A DNA stretch of 64,000 nucleotides from Daphnia pulex (taxonomy: Eukaryota; Arthropoda; Branchiopoda; Diplostraca; Daphniidae): NCBI RefSeq assembly GCF_021134715.1, contig NC_060019.1, forward strand, positions 12,662,001-12,726,000, given 5' to 3'. Position numbers and translations under genes: made by a program. This document shows, one piece after another, positions 36,972-49,800 of the stretch (positions within the stretch are counted from its first letter, which is position 1; every line of letters starts with the position of its first letter). The notes beneath the pieces were generated by a model, which did no database searches, had not been told where the DNA came from, and saw only the letters and a program-made list of their open reading frames with translations.

Positions 36972-38360
36972 TCAGTTGATGAAAAACGAATTCAGTGAAG
37001 ATATGTTCGGTTCAGTGTAAAGGACGTTAAATTTCTGAATAAATTTCGGCGCAGTTTGTGACTTTTAACGACTAGATGGAGACTGACCTATTGATCTTCA
37101 GATTTCATGCGAAGTAGCTGGACTGTGTTTATTCACAGAATCGACTTTCATATTTTTGCAGTGCGCTATTACTTTTTTTCATTTTATGAATGTCAGCAAA
37201 AGGTCGAATAAACTCGTAGAAGTTTATCGTTTTTCTCAGTCGTCAACATGCATCTGACTGCATGATAAAGGATTCTCGGTAGACATACGAGCAAGTTGAG
37301 AGGCTAGCATGTTGGATTGGCCCCGTCAACAATGTCGATAATTTAGCGATTTTATTAGTCGCGATCAAATGCAAGAATAAAACAGACGATGCTTGTGGTA
37401 ACCCGCAGACGTCTGGGTTTTGACTCGACATTTCAGCAAAGTTCACAACATTAGCGCGGGGTTATTTGTAATTTCATATTGAGCAGCAGAATGTTGGCGT
37501 CAAAACAGTTCGTGGCCTACGTGCCTACGTTGTCGAGGGCTACAGTCGAATATCTTTTTTCGATCAAAATCCCAATTAAGCAAATCTTTTAGTCGACCCA
37601 AATTATTCGAATGCAATTCACAAAGGCCGAAAAAAGCGTTATTTCTCTCGTGGATGTAGGACTAGTACTTTTTTTTCCGCTGCTAATGATTTCTACAAAT
37701 ATACGCGCAAGAACTGCATTACGAAACAGCTGCTGGAACGATCCTTGGCATAGGACCACGGAGAATTGCTTAAAACGAATTAGTGCGCAATGCGGAACAC
37801 GTACATACAATAGTCTAGGAGAACAGTTAATTCCTATTGCATGGGAAACATTCTGTAATTTGACTTTCTACGCCAAATAAAGAACTTTTTGTAACATTTT
37901 AGACGCTTTGAAACCAAGTCGGTAGATGTCGGTAGATGTTGTTTCCCCCACAAGTTCAAATTCTTCTCTCTGCATTTTTGAGAATAAACTGCACGGCTTT
38001 TCGCTCGACAATGACATTTCGATATCGCGCAATAATTGGTCGTTATTAACACACAAATGGTATTAACCCGCCAGGATAGAAGAAATGATAAGAAATTGTC
38101 TTTGTTACCTTACGACAGCGCATTATCAAACTACTTATCAAAACGCAAACACATCCGTTGGTCCAGAAAGAACATTAGCAAATCAGTCACCCATCAGTCA
38201 GTGACGTAACAACATTATCGTTCGTTTAAAAAGGAAATGTCACAATTTCCCGGCGCGACCAACTTTAATTAGTAGGTAAAGGGAGAGCGAAAAAGCCACA
38301 AAGTATACCTTTATGCATATGCTTTTTGCTCGGCAATGTTCAATGGTCCGTTTCCAGTCG

Positions 38361-38395
38361 AGTTGCTGCATGTGTGTGACACACATGCAGCAACT
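38361..38395. repeat. Perfect 17-bp inverted repeat with single-base centre
   Basis: agttgctgcatgtgtgt (38361-38377) is followed by one G and then its exact reverse complement, acacacatgcagcaact (38379-38395). All 17 pairs match, so this is a 35-bp odd palindrome. Confidence 0.9.
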
Positions 38396-41300
38396 ATGGC
38401 AGCATCAATTCGATCCTTTGAAAATATCAAACTTTTGCGTCGAGATCCGGATAGCAGATAGATGGCAGTCGCCGTTGTAGATAGCACGTCCCTGGCACTT
38501 GAAAGACTCGGCTGAGACGCCCATTGACGACACATCGCGGTGACTCATGACGACGAAGCTCGTCCGCTTTTGGTCGCCTTTTCACTAGATAGAAAGAAAA
38601 TAAAATAAAAAAAAACAACAAGAAAGACGTCACTTGTGCACGACATAACTCTTGGCTGACTGAGTATTTCGTTTGGATCAAGAGGCTCCCCTCCATTGAA
38701 TCGTGATTGTGCAAACCTTTTATCCGCTTGGACCATGCACATCCAAACACTTGATCATATATACGGGCCCCCTTTTCTTTCACATTCGGCTCTGCACAGA
38801 TAAAAAGCGACTCCTTCTGTCATTTTTTTCTTCCCTTGTGCGGCTGGATGCGTCATCACTGACATAATGGTATTTAAATAGAACCTGAAGGCGGGTGAAT
38901 GTGTCCGTTAGTTGACAGCTCCTTTTCGGTCCTTCTTCAACGTCCTTTTTTTCTTCGCCGTAACGTGTTTTGACGACAGGGGGGGATGTAATCATCTCTC
39001 GACCGAGTTTCCCCGGTAAAAAACCGTATTGTTACACACTTGAATGACTCGAACCAGAAACTGTGGCTTTCATTCTCGGATGTTTCTTTATTTTCTTCTT
39101 CTTTAAAAAAGAAAACGCTTCAAAGTCTATCCAATCATCCCGGGTCCCAGCGTTGTAAAAACCTAAAGAAAACACGGAGAGAAATGAAAAATAACAAACG
39201 GCTTTCAAATATAGATATATAGTCTTCGACACACGGGGAAAAAAGGGTGTCGGTTTATTTGACGACGTGTACGTTGTTAGTGGCATTTTTTTTCTTTTTC
39301 TTAGACACGAATCTATTTCTTGCTTCATATCGATTTATCGACTTGTTCTTCTTTTTCGGGATGTGTTACTTTTTCTAGCATCTCATGCACTTTTCATGGC
39401 AAAACGTGAGAGGGCGGGAAGCCATGTGTCAATACTGGTAGGCATCATCCACTTGATACCTCTTGTCTAATGCTGAAGGCGGAAGACATGCCACGAAATA
39501 ATGACAAGACAAATTGACACAAGCAGAAAGGAACCATTCGACAGGGAGGAATATTATGGATCGATGCGTCTAAACACACATACACACCAGAGAGGGGGGG
39601 GGGGCAGAGAACTCTCGGTGAAATCCATTTTCCAACCCCTTGTGTGTGGCGGAGGAGTAAAAATTCTATTTGCTTTTCAAAAGTATCAAATGCCAGCAGT
39701 AGCCGTGCTGCATGTGTTTGTGTAATCTAATCGCTGTATGTCACTCAACGAAAGTGGAGACGGCACGTGTGCAGCAAGAGAAGGGGGGGGGGCTAAAAGA
39801 GAGACACGTAGTGAAGTTAAAATTAAAAGAAGCTCTTTACACTTTGGGGCTTCCGGTCGGCCTTTGTAGGTGGAAATAAAATGCGGTAACCTTCTGATTT
39901 AATTGAACGACGATTGATGCTAGGTCTATAAGTAATAGTACTCCCTCTCCCACACTGCCTAGCAGTCAAAGAGTCTCGGCAAGTCATTCTCGGCTGCCAT
40001 TGATCCCTTGATCGAATTTGTGGGGCGGGGAATTGATTACAAGTAAAGAGGAGGAAACGGGAGCCGCTTATGACGATCCTCTTTTTATTTTCATTTGACG
40101 AGGGGGAAGAAATAAGGAGAACTGATTGATTCGACCGCCATTTGATGATTCGCTTTCCGGCCCGTCGCTCGAAATGTGAGAATTCTCTCAAGATTTGTTC
40201 ACTTCGGCAGAAACGCCACTTATGCACGGCTAGGCATTTATGCATGTCGTCCCCCCCCCCCCTTTTTTCTAGATGCGCAGTGCTACTACTACTCTATCTC
40301 GAATGTTTTCGGCTCGACGCATTTCCAATCTGGGGGATATCGCGAGCTGCACTTTCACGTTCTTGGCGTTACTACAACACCCAAAGTTTCTTCCACTGCA
40401 TAATGGCAGAGCCGCCGACATCATCAACCCACACGTCGAAGCTTTTGCAGAGGCTGAGCTTTTGATGTACGTACCACACACCAAAAAGGATCCATCCCGT
40501 GATACACTTCTTCGTGATTTTCTTTTTTTTTCTTCTTTTGGAAAGCCTGTGATCTAGAATTCGGCGGGATATATAAATAAGATTGAGCGCTCTAATTAAT
40601 TCTTTTCTCCTTTTGCCCTGTTTTTGTATGTGTGAGACCAAGTTTGATTTGGGGTCCTACAAAGAATATATAGAGAGTATCGTGTGCCGCAAGCGTCCCC
40701 AATGGAAAAACCAATTACCTCAGTTCCCTTATAGACATCCGCAGGAGCAGCAGAGTCCGCTCGACCGTCTGTCATTCATTCATCCATCCATTGCGCGTCC
40801 TCCTATGAACGCCCACCCTCTCTCGGCTGATACCGGAAAAGATATTCCAGAAACGTTCGTGAAGAAGAAGAAGAAGAATTTGTGTTTCTTCTTTTTGTCG
40901 TCACTCGGCTGACTCACGTAGAGTGAGAGAAAATAGAAGAAATGGAATCAAAAGGAGCCTGGGTTTATCGATTAACAGCTTTAGCGGATCTGTTGGCTCC
41001 CGCCGGATCGTGAACAAAAAGAGGCAACTGGCAAAAGAGGAAAGAGAAAAGGAATCAAAGAAAGCGTTATCACACGGACCGTGATTCAGTTATACGTACT
41101 TGTATCGAGCCTATAGGACGCGCCAAAGCTGAACGGTTGCTGCCTTCTTTCCTTTTCGTCCGCAGCAGCATAGACAATCCCGAAGGAGCCAATCACAGTG
41201 GCAAGACACAAAAGGGCCGGCGTCGTCGTCATTCGTATAAGAAAAATCGGCTTCTATTCTTGAGTGTGTCTACTGCTCGATTTGGTGATGTGAGGGGGGG

Positions 41301-41570
41301 CCATTCAACATCTTTCCTCGCGCACACAGACGGGCGGCGGGAGTCTGCGGTATCGCCGGATTCGAGTCGACGCTCCAGAAGTTGCAGGGGGGGATGCATT
41401 ACCGAAGACGCGGATGCGGACGAGGGAGCCCCTGATTGATTGATTGAGTGCGCGACGGCATCATCAAAGGGAGTGGTTTCCACACTCCTTGGTAGGACTA
41501 CAACAACAGCATGTGTGCAGCCACAGCATTCGCAGCTCCTGCAACGACGAGAGAATGTACATACACAGTT

Positions 41571-41585
41571 AGAGAGAGAGAGAGA
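41571..41585. repeat. GA dinucleotide microsatellite
   Basis: Uninterrupted (AG) run of about seven units. Confidence 0.9.
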
Positions 41586-42971
41586 CCCATCGGTTTCCAT
41601 CAGAAAATATACGACCCCCTGTTTACTTCTCTTGGTGGTGGTATATTTATTTCTCCCATGCACCGAGGGGCTTTTTGTGAGAAGGGGCTCCCGTGTTTGT
41701 GTATGAGCTTTACGGTGAGTGAAAGAGAAATGAAGACATTTCCAACAACGATTCTCACCTATTGGCATTTTACTGTCCATCGTCTTAAGGCTCTTTTCTC
41801 ACAAAAAATTCCACCCAGGTTCCTCTATTCTCTTTGACGCTCAAGTGTGAAGGAAAATTACAAGTCTATAGGCCTACCCTTTTTTCCCTGGCGAAGCTAT
41901 TTCAATATTCTACTGCTTAAAAATAAAAAAGAACTTTAAAGCTAATGACGACTGGGCTGTGGGTATAATCCTTCCGAAATAGGGTCTCTAGGGCTAAGGA
42001 AATGAGGCAGCACTCTAGTGGTCCTGACGGCCTCTTGAGTAAATACATCCAGGGTATCATATAGGGCCGTCTAGCAGCTGTACGTTATACTCTCATGCAT
42101 TTTTTCAACGGCCTAGAAAAGAAGAAATAAAAGAATGTGGCGCAAATAGAGCAAAATTCATCGACTTGAAAAAGAAAAAAATTAATTTCAACTCTGTTCT
42201 CTGGATTATAAGTTACTGCGGTTTTAAATTTACATGTGGCAGATGGTGTAGGACATCTTTCACTTGAAGGCACTACTAGTTAATAAGGGAGTGGTGAATA
42301 CAAGTCCTCACTAGTCACAAACAAAAAAATTAGGCCATAAACACAGATTGAGTCGAAAAAGAAAAGGCTGTGCATCATCTGGGTCTAGCGATATCATTTT
42401 TAGTGCTCGAAATATTCGCCTTGCAACACTCTGATTCTCGGAACATTACAGAAACTTTTTTGAAATGACGTTTGTTTGAAATTGCTTTTGGATAGCGATA
42501 TGGAATTTATTCAGTAGAATGCCCTATTGCGTAATGCAGTAGATATGATGACGAAACATCTCATCCTGATCGCTAATCGCCTTCCTACTAGAAATGTTAA
42601 GTAAACACGAGAACTGTGTTTGTGACTTGAGTGAGATGAGGGGGAACCACTCTACGGAAAAAGCAAACACGAATGTCGACTTAGCTTGTCAACTCGCACG
42701 ATAGTCGACAGCATCACAATTTGACGTTTTTCATCATGTGAAAGTTACAAAAGGAATGTTGCAGCAGAAAAATTCATCAGCATGCCAACCGACAATAAAA
42801 AAACAAACAAAACTCAGATATGGTTATTTGTTATCTTTCATAAGTGAAGAAGCCACTTCCAAAGTCTCTCTGTCCGGGTTCTTATTACCTCACATTCTTC
42901 CAACATTTTAAAATTAGCATGCATTGCAGAAAAACCACTTAAATTCCAATAAAGTTTTTCTCAAATCTTAC

Positions 42972-43111
42972 CTACTAAACAGTAATGCATGCCACGGTGG
43001 AGACCAGGAATTTCATGATGTCTATATCCACATGTTTGGCACGTGCACGTCGCCGTGATGTCTTTGATGTCTTCATTACACAGACACAAATCAATAAACA
43101 TCTTGTTCATC
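42972..43111 (-). other. Possible coding exon with Cys-rich, zinc-ribbon-like pattern
   Basis: On the minus strand a ttatttcAG acceptor precedes ATG (43110-43108), and 46 open codons run to a strong donor (GTAAGATT, first base 42971). The frame has Cys pairs CLC and CTCQTC, then HH and HYC, which could bind a metal. A possible terminal exon begins near 42871 after cggacAG. With only one clear exon the gene cannot be named or confirmed. Confidence 0.25.
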
Positions 43112-43925
43112 CTGAAATAAGTTTTAGATTGCATTAATCACACGAGACTTTACTTTTATAACGTTAACGAGCAGTTTGGCTTTGCACATTAAAGAAAATG
43201 AAACAAAGAAACTTAACTTGCCAAGTTACCAACGGGAAAATAGAGACAGCCATTTTGAAAAGCGTCTGCTATTATTTAACGTTTACAGCTTTAAACGAGA
43301 GTGCTCAATCCATAATTCAACAAAAGGAGAAGGCGTTTTTCTCATTTTATTTAGAGTATCTCGAATTCCAGATGAACAACAATTAAAATATAAGAACGCC
43401 GAGTTTTTAGCTTTACAATTTGAGATAGGATACGATTTATTGATACAGACAAATCCGAAGCTGGGCGAAGGAGTTTATGGCAACAGAAGGTCAGAAGCGA
43501 CTTTCTTTACTTATTTATTCTGGCAAAAAAATGTGGCTCTACATTTATCATGGAGCCGCTTTTCATAACGCCTTCAACATTGAATTTATAGCAATCTTTT
43601 ACTAAAAAATCGATAGCGTTTATATAAAAGAAACTCTTTTGCTTGATTGTGTTTGAATAGAACCTCGCGGTTTCATCCAAGAGATGGCTCTGCTCCTCAA
43701 AGAAAACAAAAATAAGAAATCATCTGTCAGAAGTCGGTTTACGGGTCACTGCACTGAAACTGAACGGGAATATCTCGAGTCTGGTTTAGTCTGTTTCATT
43801 TAACTAAGTATTAGCAATAAATCCGGTGAGTGAACTAGAAAATAAAATTACGTAATTAGCTTGCTATCTTGCGTTAACTGTGTTGCCAATATCTCTTTGC
43901 ATTCAGGTGTCGTAATTTCTGTGCA

Positions 43926-44475
43926 ATGATAAGAAGGCCGATCGCTTACCTCACAAGGAGGGAAACTTTTAGTGCAAGTCATAGACTACACAGGTGAGTC
44001 ACTTGTCGAAACATGTTGGATTAGATATTATGTAATCTCAATCCTAGTCCGCTGTTGACAGATGAAGAAAATCGAGAAATATTTTCCAAATGCAACAATC
44101 CAAATGGTCATGGGCACAACTACACAGGTACATTTCCAGATATAAAAGGTCAAAAAAGTAAACCACCAACCTGTCTTTTTTTTTTCGATAGTTGAAGTCA
44201 CCATCAGGGGCCCCATCGATCAGAAAACTGGAATGGTGATGAATCTTTCTGACTTGAAGATTTACATGGAAGAGAGTATCATGAAGGTGATGGATCACAA
44301 GAATCTGGACAAAGATGTCCCTCACTTCCACAATTTGGTCAGCACAACTGAGAACGTGGCCGTATTCATCTGGAATTCGCTGTCTGCTCAACTCCCGAAT
44401 TCTAGTCTGCTCTATGAAGTGAAAGTATTTGAAACCGATAAAAACATAATGGTCTACAGAGGAGAGAGCGAATAA
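43926..44475 (+). CDS. Pts: 6-pyruvoyltetrahydropterin synthase (PTPS)
   Basis: Second enzyme of tetrahydrobiopterin synthesis, converting 7,8-dihydroneopterin triphosphate to 6-pyruvoyltetrahydropterin. Exons: 43926-43993, 44048-44127 and 44192-44475, giving 143 residues, the usual subunit length. Zinc ligands are His19 (SASHRLHS) and His44/His46 (NGHGHNY). The catalytic Cys38 ([11 protein letters not shown]) and the Asp84-His85 pair (DHKNLD) are present, as is [11 protein letters not shown]. In arthropods the product feeds pteridine eye and body pigments and BH4-dependent hydroxylases. The start gives [15 protein letters not shown] and lies 26 codons upstream of the first zinc loop in a normal position. 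Confidence 0.96.
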
Positions 44476-46853
44476 ATCAACTAACAATGTACACTGAAAG
44501 CTTCTTGGACACGTTCCAGCAGTGACCGCACGATTCCGCGAACAGAGACCGGCTATCTTTGTGTTGTATTATACATCCCAAGTTCCTTTTGTTTTGTTTT
44601 CTCGATGGAAATTGTGTTGGCAAACGTTCTATCGACTTGCAACTACTGTAACTTATACACATATAAGATACTTTTTGAGAAATGTTGAGTTGTGTATTTA
44701 TTCATGACGACGTTGCCATGATTATATCCTTTGTATTCGGACACCTCATTACAATAACATAAAGTTACGCTTTAGTGTATTGATGGGTTCCTTTTAGCCA
44801 AGAGTTTCAACTCCCTAAAGGAATTGATTAAAGTTGTTTGATAAAAAGTTTCAGGACGATGTCGACTGATATGTGAAATTCCAGTGAAAAACAAGGAAAA
44901 TGTGAGAACATTAGATGACGTTTGTTTACCTTTTATTGCGTGGCATAGGCCCAACATCCTCGCAGATCGACTCGGGTCGTTTATCATAAGCAAACATCGC
45001 AGATTATTGGATCGAGCTCAGCTGGGATTCGTGTGGATTGTTCCTGATTTAAAGGAAATATAAAGATCCTGGGAGAGAAACACACACAATAGGAAATAAA
45101 AAGAAGAGCCATATTCCGATCATAAATGTTGATATAGGCGATCGTATATATACAGCACAGGGGGCATTGAGCAGCTAGACTAGAAGATTTGCACAGACGG
45201 GCAATAAAATTCCCCCTCATGAGTCTTCCTCTCTTGCACTCGGACGATATCCCTACAGCTGCTGAAAGCATCTAATAAATCACACACCCTTCCGGATTTG
45301 CCTGCCGGATCATGTCGACCAATGATTCGTGAAATTGATATTCAACCCCCCCACACACACATAAATCTTTTTTGGGTTTTTCATGAATCAGGTCTGTCAT
45401 CAGCAAAGGCTTGATTGCGTTCCCCCACTCCTCCCCCTTTCTTAGTTTTGTTTCTAATATACTTTCCTGATCTCATTTTCTTCATGATGATGATGAGTAT
45501 CGTCTGTCTTCTCTGTCGAATAAAAATAGAAACTTAGTTGGCCGCCAGGCGTCCCGATGGCGCCACTAGGCGTCTGCGCACGGAAAAACTCGCCGCTGCA
45601 GTTTTGGCTTGACGGCAGCAATTGGCCAAAAAGCCTTTCCCCCCCACTCGTTTGGTTCTCCTGAATTTAGTTTGGGCTGGGCAGGCTCTGGCTCTCCATC
45701 GTTGCAACGGTTCCTCCTCCCAACTCACGCCGAACAACTACACACACAGAGTGCGAAACATACCGCGTGAGGAGCCCGCAAGGAACATATACACACACAC
45801 ACATATCCGGCTCTTCTTCCAACCTGAGAATAAGAACACCAATGAATGACGGAAATTTGTGAACTGGAAGAATCTTCTCTACATCGCCTTGAGCAGCAGT
45901 CGGCCATTTTTATTCAGAGTTTTGTTCGTTTTTTCGAGTTGATTTTCCCTCGTGTGTCGAGTGAGTGTCGGGTGTCAATGGGTTAACCGATAGGCCTCCC
46001 ATTTTGATAGTCTTTTTTTTTGGGCTAGCTCCACATTTTTGAGAGTTTATTTCGGAAAAAGAGAAGAAGAAGAAATATTCGTGTGGACATTGTTGTGCTT
46101 CTGAGTGAGGGGGAGTAGTGTGTTTTGTTTTAATAGAAGACGCGCTAAGGGTATTTGATTACTTCCAGCAGCAACAACACACACACACACAGGTAAACGA
46201 CCTTTTTGCTTGTGTTTTCCTCTTGGTATCTCTCTTTCTTTTTTGTTGATGATGGTCTATACAACAACCCCAGCGAAAAATAAAAGGACGTTGCGTGTGT
46301 GTGTTAAAAAACGAGGGGAGGAAAAAGAGATAGAGAAGAAGATGAAAGGAAGTTGAAAAGAGAAGCCAAAAAGGTAAAAAAAAACCAAATGGTAGGAGAA
46401 ATGCCAAGGTGAATAAGAAGAAGAGAACCTCCAAGGCTGTGCAGGTATCACAACACACAAAGGCCATTGGGAAAAAGAGGAGGGAATGCTCTACTAGCTC
46501 GTGAAATTTCCCGACTTGTTCCTTTTTCTACTTTCTGACGTGGCGTGACCAATTTCGTGACGGCATACGCGATGGACTAACGCCACCTGGCGTAATCGCA
46601 CTTGAAGAGAATCGTATTTCTTCTTCAAGTTTTTCGCTGTCATTGAATTTTCGCCACACACAGGTAAAGAAGAAGAAAAAACAATCGAGACTTTGTGGCC
46701 TTGGATGAAACCTCGCCCCAATCACAAGGTTTCCTCAATAACCGCCGCTTCCTCCTTCGTGTTTTTTCTGGGTTGCCAACGTGTTGCAACGTGTGTGGGA
46801 GTTTGTGTGTGTGTGAACGTTTCGCCTCAATTCAACCGAAATCTCTTTTGCAG
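44476..46853. promoter_or_regulatory. PTPS 3' flank, then furin promoter and spliced 5' UTR
   Basis: No coding gene is supported. After about 45.5 kb the sequence becomes GC-richer and contains tggccgccaggcgtcccgatggcgccactagg (45539-45570) and a TCGGCCATTTTTATTCAG start-like context near 45900. A CA repeat runs into cacacagGTAAACGAC (46191-46200), a good donor for a non-coding first exon; a similar donor (cacacagGTAAAGAAG) lies near 46663. The acceptor tttgcAG at 46852-46853 sits directly against the furin ATG. Confidence 0.45.
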
Positions 46854-49800
46854 ATGGATTGGAACGGTTGCAGGCAGCAGCAACAACAGAAGAGGATGTC
46901 GTCTGCATCCAGCCGGATTTTGACGATGCTGTCAGTGGTGTTGCTCGTGTTGGCCACCGGATTGGCAGCAACCGCAACTTCATCCGAAGAAGACGATGGA
47001 TCGTCCACACCGCCCTTCACCGATCAGTGGGCAGTTCACATAAGCGGCGGCGACCAAGTAGCAGATGCCATCGCAGCCCGTCATGGATTCACTAATCTCG
47101 GAAAGGTAAAAAAAATTCAATTTTTTCATCCAGGTGAAAATGCGCCAGTGTTCCCGACGGACACGACATGTGTGTCAAGTGAAATGTTTATTTATTATCG
47201 CCGGTTTCTAGAAAATATTCAATTCAGTTGAAACACACAAAATAAAAAAAGGAGGATAAAGAGAGAGACCGACACAGTAGTACTATAGCCGGAGTAAAAA
47301 AAAACTAGTATACATGTCCGTCGGGTTGAAGTGGGTCCGCCATTTGGTGTTTTTTCAAAAACTTGTGGGCGGTCCTTTCCACTCTGAAACCCTCTCTCCA
47401 CCCGTCCAAAAATAGTCGTCGTCCCTTGCGCGTGTTTGTTTTATTACTGGTGATTCCAGCTATGCGGCGAACGGGCGAGGCTGCTGTTTTATATATTTGG
47501 ACCGTCTCGCCCAGACAAAAAACCTCCCTCTTCTTCTCTATTTATGAAGTGCACATGATCAGTCGGTCGCTTACAAAATTGTTTATTCACTTTTTTTTAT
47601 TCAATTTCACAGCGTCGCATTGTCATGGCAACCAATAATTACTTTGTATGGGAGGTTGGTGGTGATTTTGACACAGAAAAAAGAAAATCTGGTACGATCA
47701 GTCATGCGACTGGCCCAATTTGGGTCGTATTGTTGACGACCGATGCGGTCATATTGATTTTCGTGTCATGAGCCAAATAACAAATACAAGAAGAAGAAGA
47801 AAAGGGGTTGGCTAGGGGGGTGTAGAAGGAAGGATATATCTCTCCCCCCATGTTGACACAGTCCGGAAGTCGGTCGGGATTGCTCGGGTCGGCCCCAAAT
47901 ATTAGAAAAGGCATGTCGTGGGGGCTGCTCTTCTTCTTCTTCTTGTTTGTAACTGGACTGGTGGGGGAGTATTCGCTCTGCACGCACGTTACCGTGAAAA
48001 ATGATCATTTGACATCTCATCTGTCATTTTCTCTCTTTTGTAATACGACCGCCGCCGTCGTTAGATTGTGTTGCTATCCGTCGGTATGTCAGTTATTTGA
48101 TGCCGGGCAGAGAAGAAGAACAAAGCCGGCCCCACAATATGCCCGTCACGCCTTGTGATTTTCTGTCCGTGTTTCTTTCATATCGACATTTCCATTTTTG
48201 ATTATATATCTTTTCTCATTTTTCTAGATATTTGGAGATTATTATCATTTTCAGCACCGGAAAGTGGCCAAGAGGTCGATAGAGCCGGGCACAGTCCACA
48301 GCGAATTACTCAACAATGACCCAGAGGTATGTGTCATCATCCCACACATATTTTTATAAAAATGATTTTTCGCTCCGCCAGACCATTCAATCAATCCGCT
48401 CCTTTTTTATTTCGTGTTGTCCGCTCCATTAGGTCCGATGGGTAAAGCAGCAGGTGGTGAAGAAACGAGTCAAACGGGATTTCATCCAAGACACTTCTTC
48501 CGGCCGATCACCGCGATCGAGAAATGATCGTCGACCGTCGAGAAAGGCTGTTGCCATCCGATCAGAGGTTTACAACCTCAACGATCCTCGCTGGACCCAA
48601 ATGTGGTACCTGGTATGTACCCCCTTTTATTCTCTTTCCATTTCTAATAATTAACATTTAAATGGATTCGCCGGAACTGAACGATGAAATCGGTAGATTG
48701 TGCTGATTCCCAATTCCAAAAAGGAAATGCATCCAAAGGTAAATCGATCCTGTTGTCGAGATTACACAGAGAATTCCCCGAAAATCAGTTCTTAATTTAT
48801 GGAAATTATCACACGCCGGATCGATTCAGCGTAGGAGCTTCGAATTGCTTCGTTTGGAATCGTTGGCCCTGTCTGTGATACTGTCCACCATCCAAGACTT
48901 GAACGGGCTACTCCACACTCTATACACAACGTGATATCCGATTTTTACCGAGAAAGTTCACGGGTTCGTGGGGCTATCAAGTTTCGCGGACGCCAACAAT
49001 ATCATCAGTCGTAGTTTATTCAACTATTTATTTATTTTTCTTTTCTCTGTTTTGTTTACACCCTTTTACGAGGGGGTCTATCGATCCTTTCAGACCCGAG
49101 TGTCTGTCTGTAACTCGAGTCTGTCTCTCTGTACCATCACCTCTGTAACTGGTATAACTGCAATAATAGTCAATGTGCACGCTGCACAGTTCACACGGTC
49201 CTTCGCTCAATGACCCTTTTTTGGTACACGTTCGTGCTCCCAGCAAAAGAAAACTCAATAAAAAAGAATCGCACGCAACTTTTTTTTCTTCCGGCGGGGG
49301 ATAGCGGCGGGAGCTTTTGATGACAATGATGCTGATGGAATTGGCTGATGGACGACGTCGGAACGTGACGATATCATTACCAAGACCTTACTAAGAACTA
49401 TTGATTTTGGTCCTCTGCTGGAAAGGGAGAAAGAGAGTTAATCCGGATGGGATACTACTACGCTAGTGCGTGGTGGAGTTTGTACCAGCCGCCTCCGTTT
49501 CTTTTATTACTATTGTGTACGTATTTCATTGTTGGTTTTTTTTTTATTTTTGTTCGTTTGTTACAGAACCGAGGAATGGGACTTGACATGAACGTACGGG
49601 AAGCTTGGGCCGAAGGCGTGACCGGAAAGGGAACAGTGGTGACCATCCTGGATGACGGACTGGAAAAAGATCACCCAGACATCCGCCGGAATTATGTACG
49701 TCAACAAAAAAGAGAGAATTCAAGTGGCTAGACCCTTTTTCTGAATGATCAAAAAAGCCAACGACATACACAAATCCCCCCCTTTCTTCTTATTGTTGTT

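Larger units (their letters stand above)
36972..43925. other. Gene-poor region with homopolymers, microsatellites and a palindrome
   Basis: Several frames of 60-180 codons exist on both strands, but none shows domain features, splice continuity or protein-like composition. G homopolymers of 8-10 nt occur near 39594-39603 and 39784-39792, a C run near 40250-40262, and a GA microsatellite at 41571-41585. One convincing structural feature is the inverted repeat at 38361-38395. One possible coding exon lies at 42972-43111 on the minus strand. Confidence 0.4.

Noticed and set aside
40273-40557. 94-codon frame (MRSATTTLSRMF...)
   Set aside because: Several overlapping frames of similar length on both strands in this GC-balanced stretch; no protein-like signature.
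41229-41780. 183-codon minus-strand frame
   Set aside because: Low-complexity and overlaps other open frames on the plus strand; long mainly because the region is poor in stop codons, with no domain or splice support.
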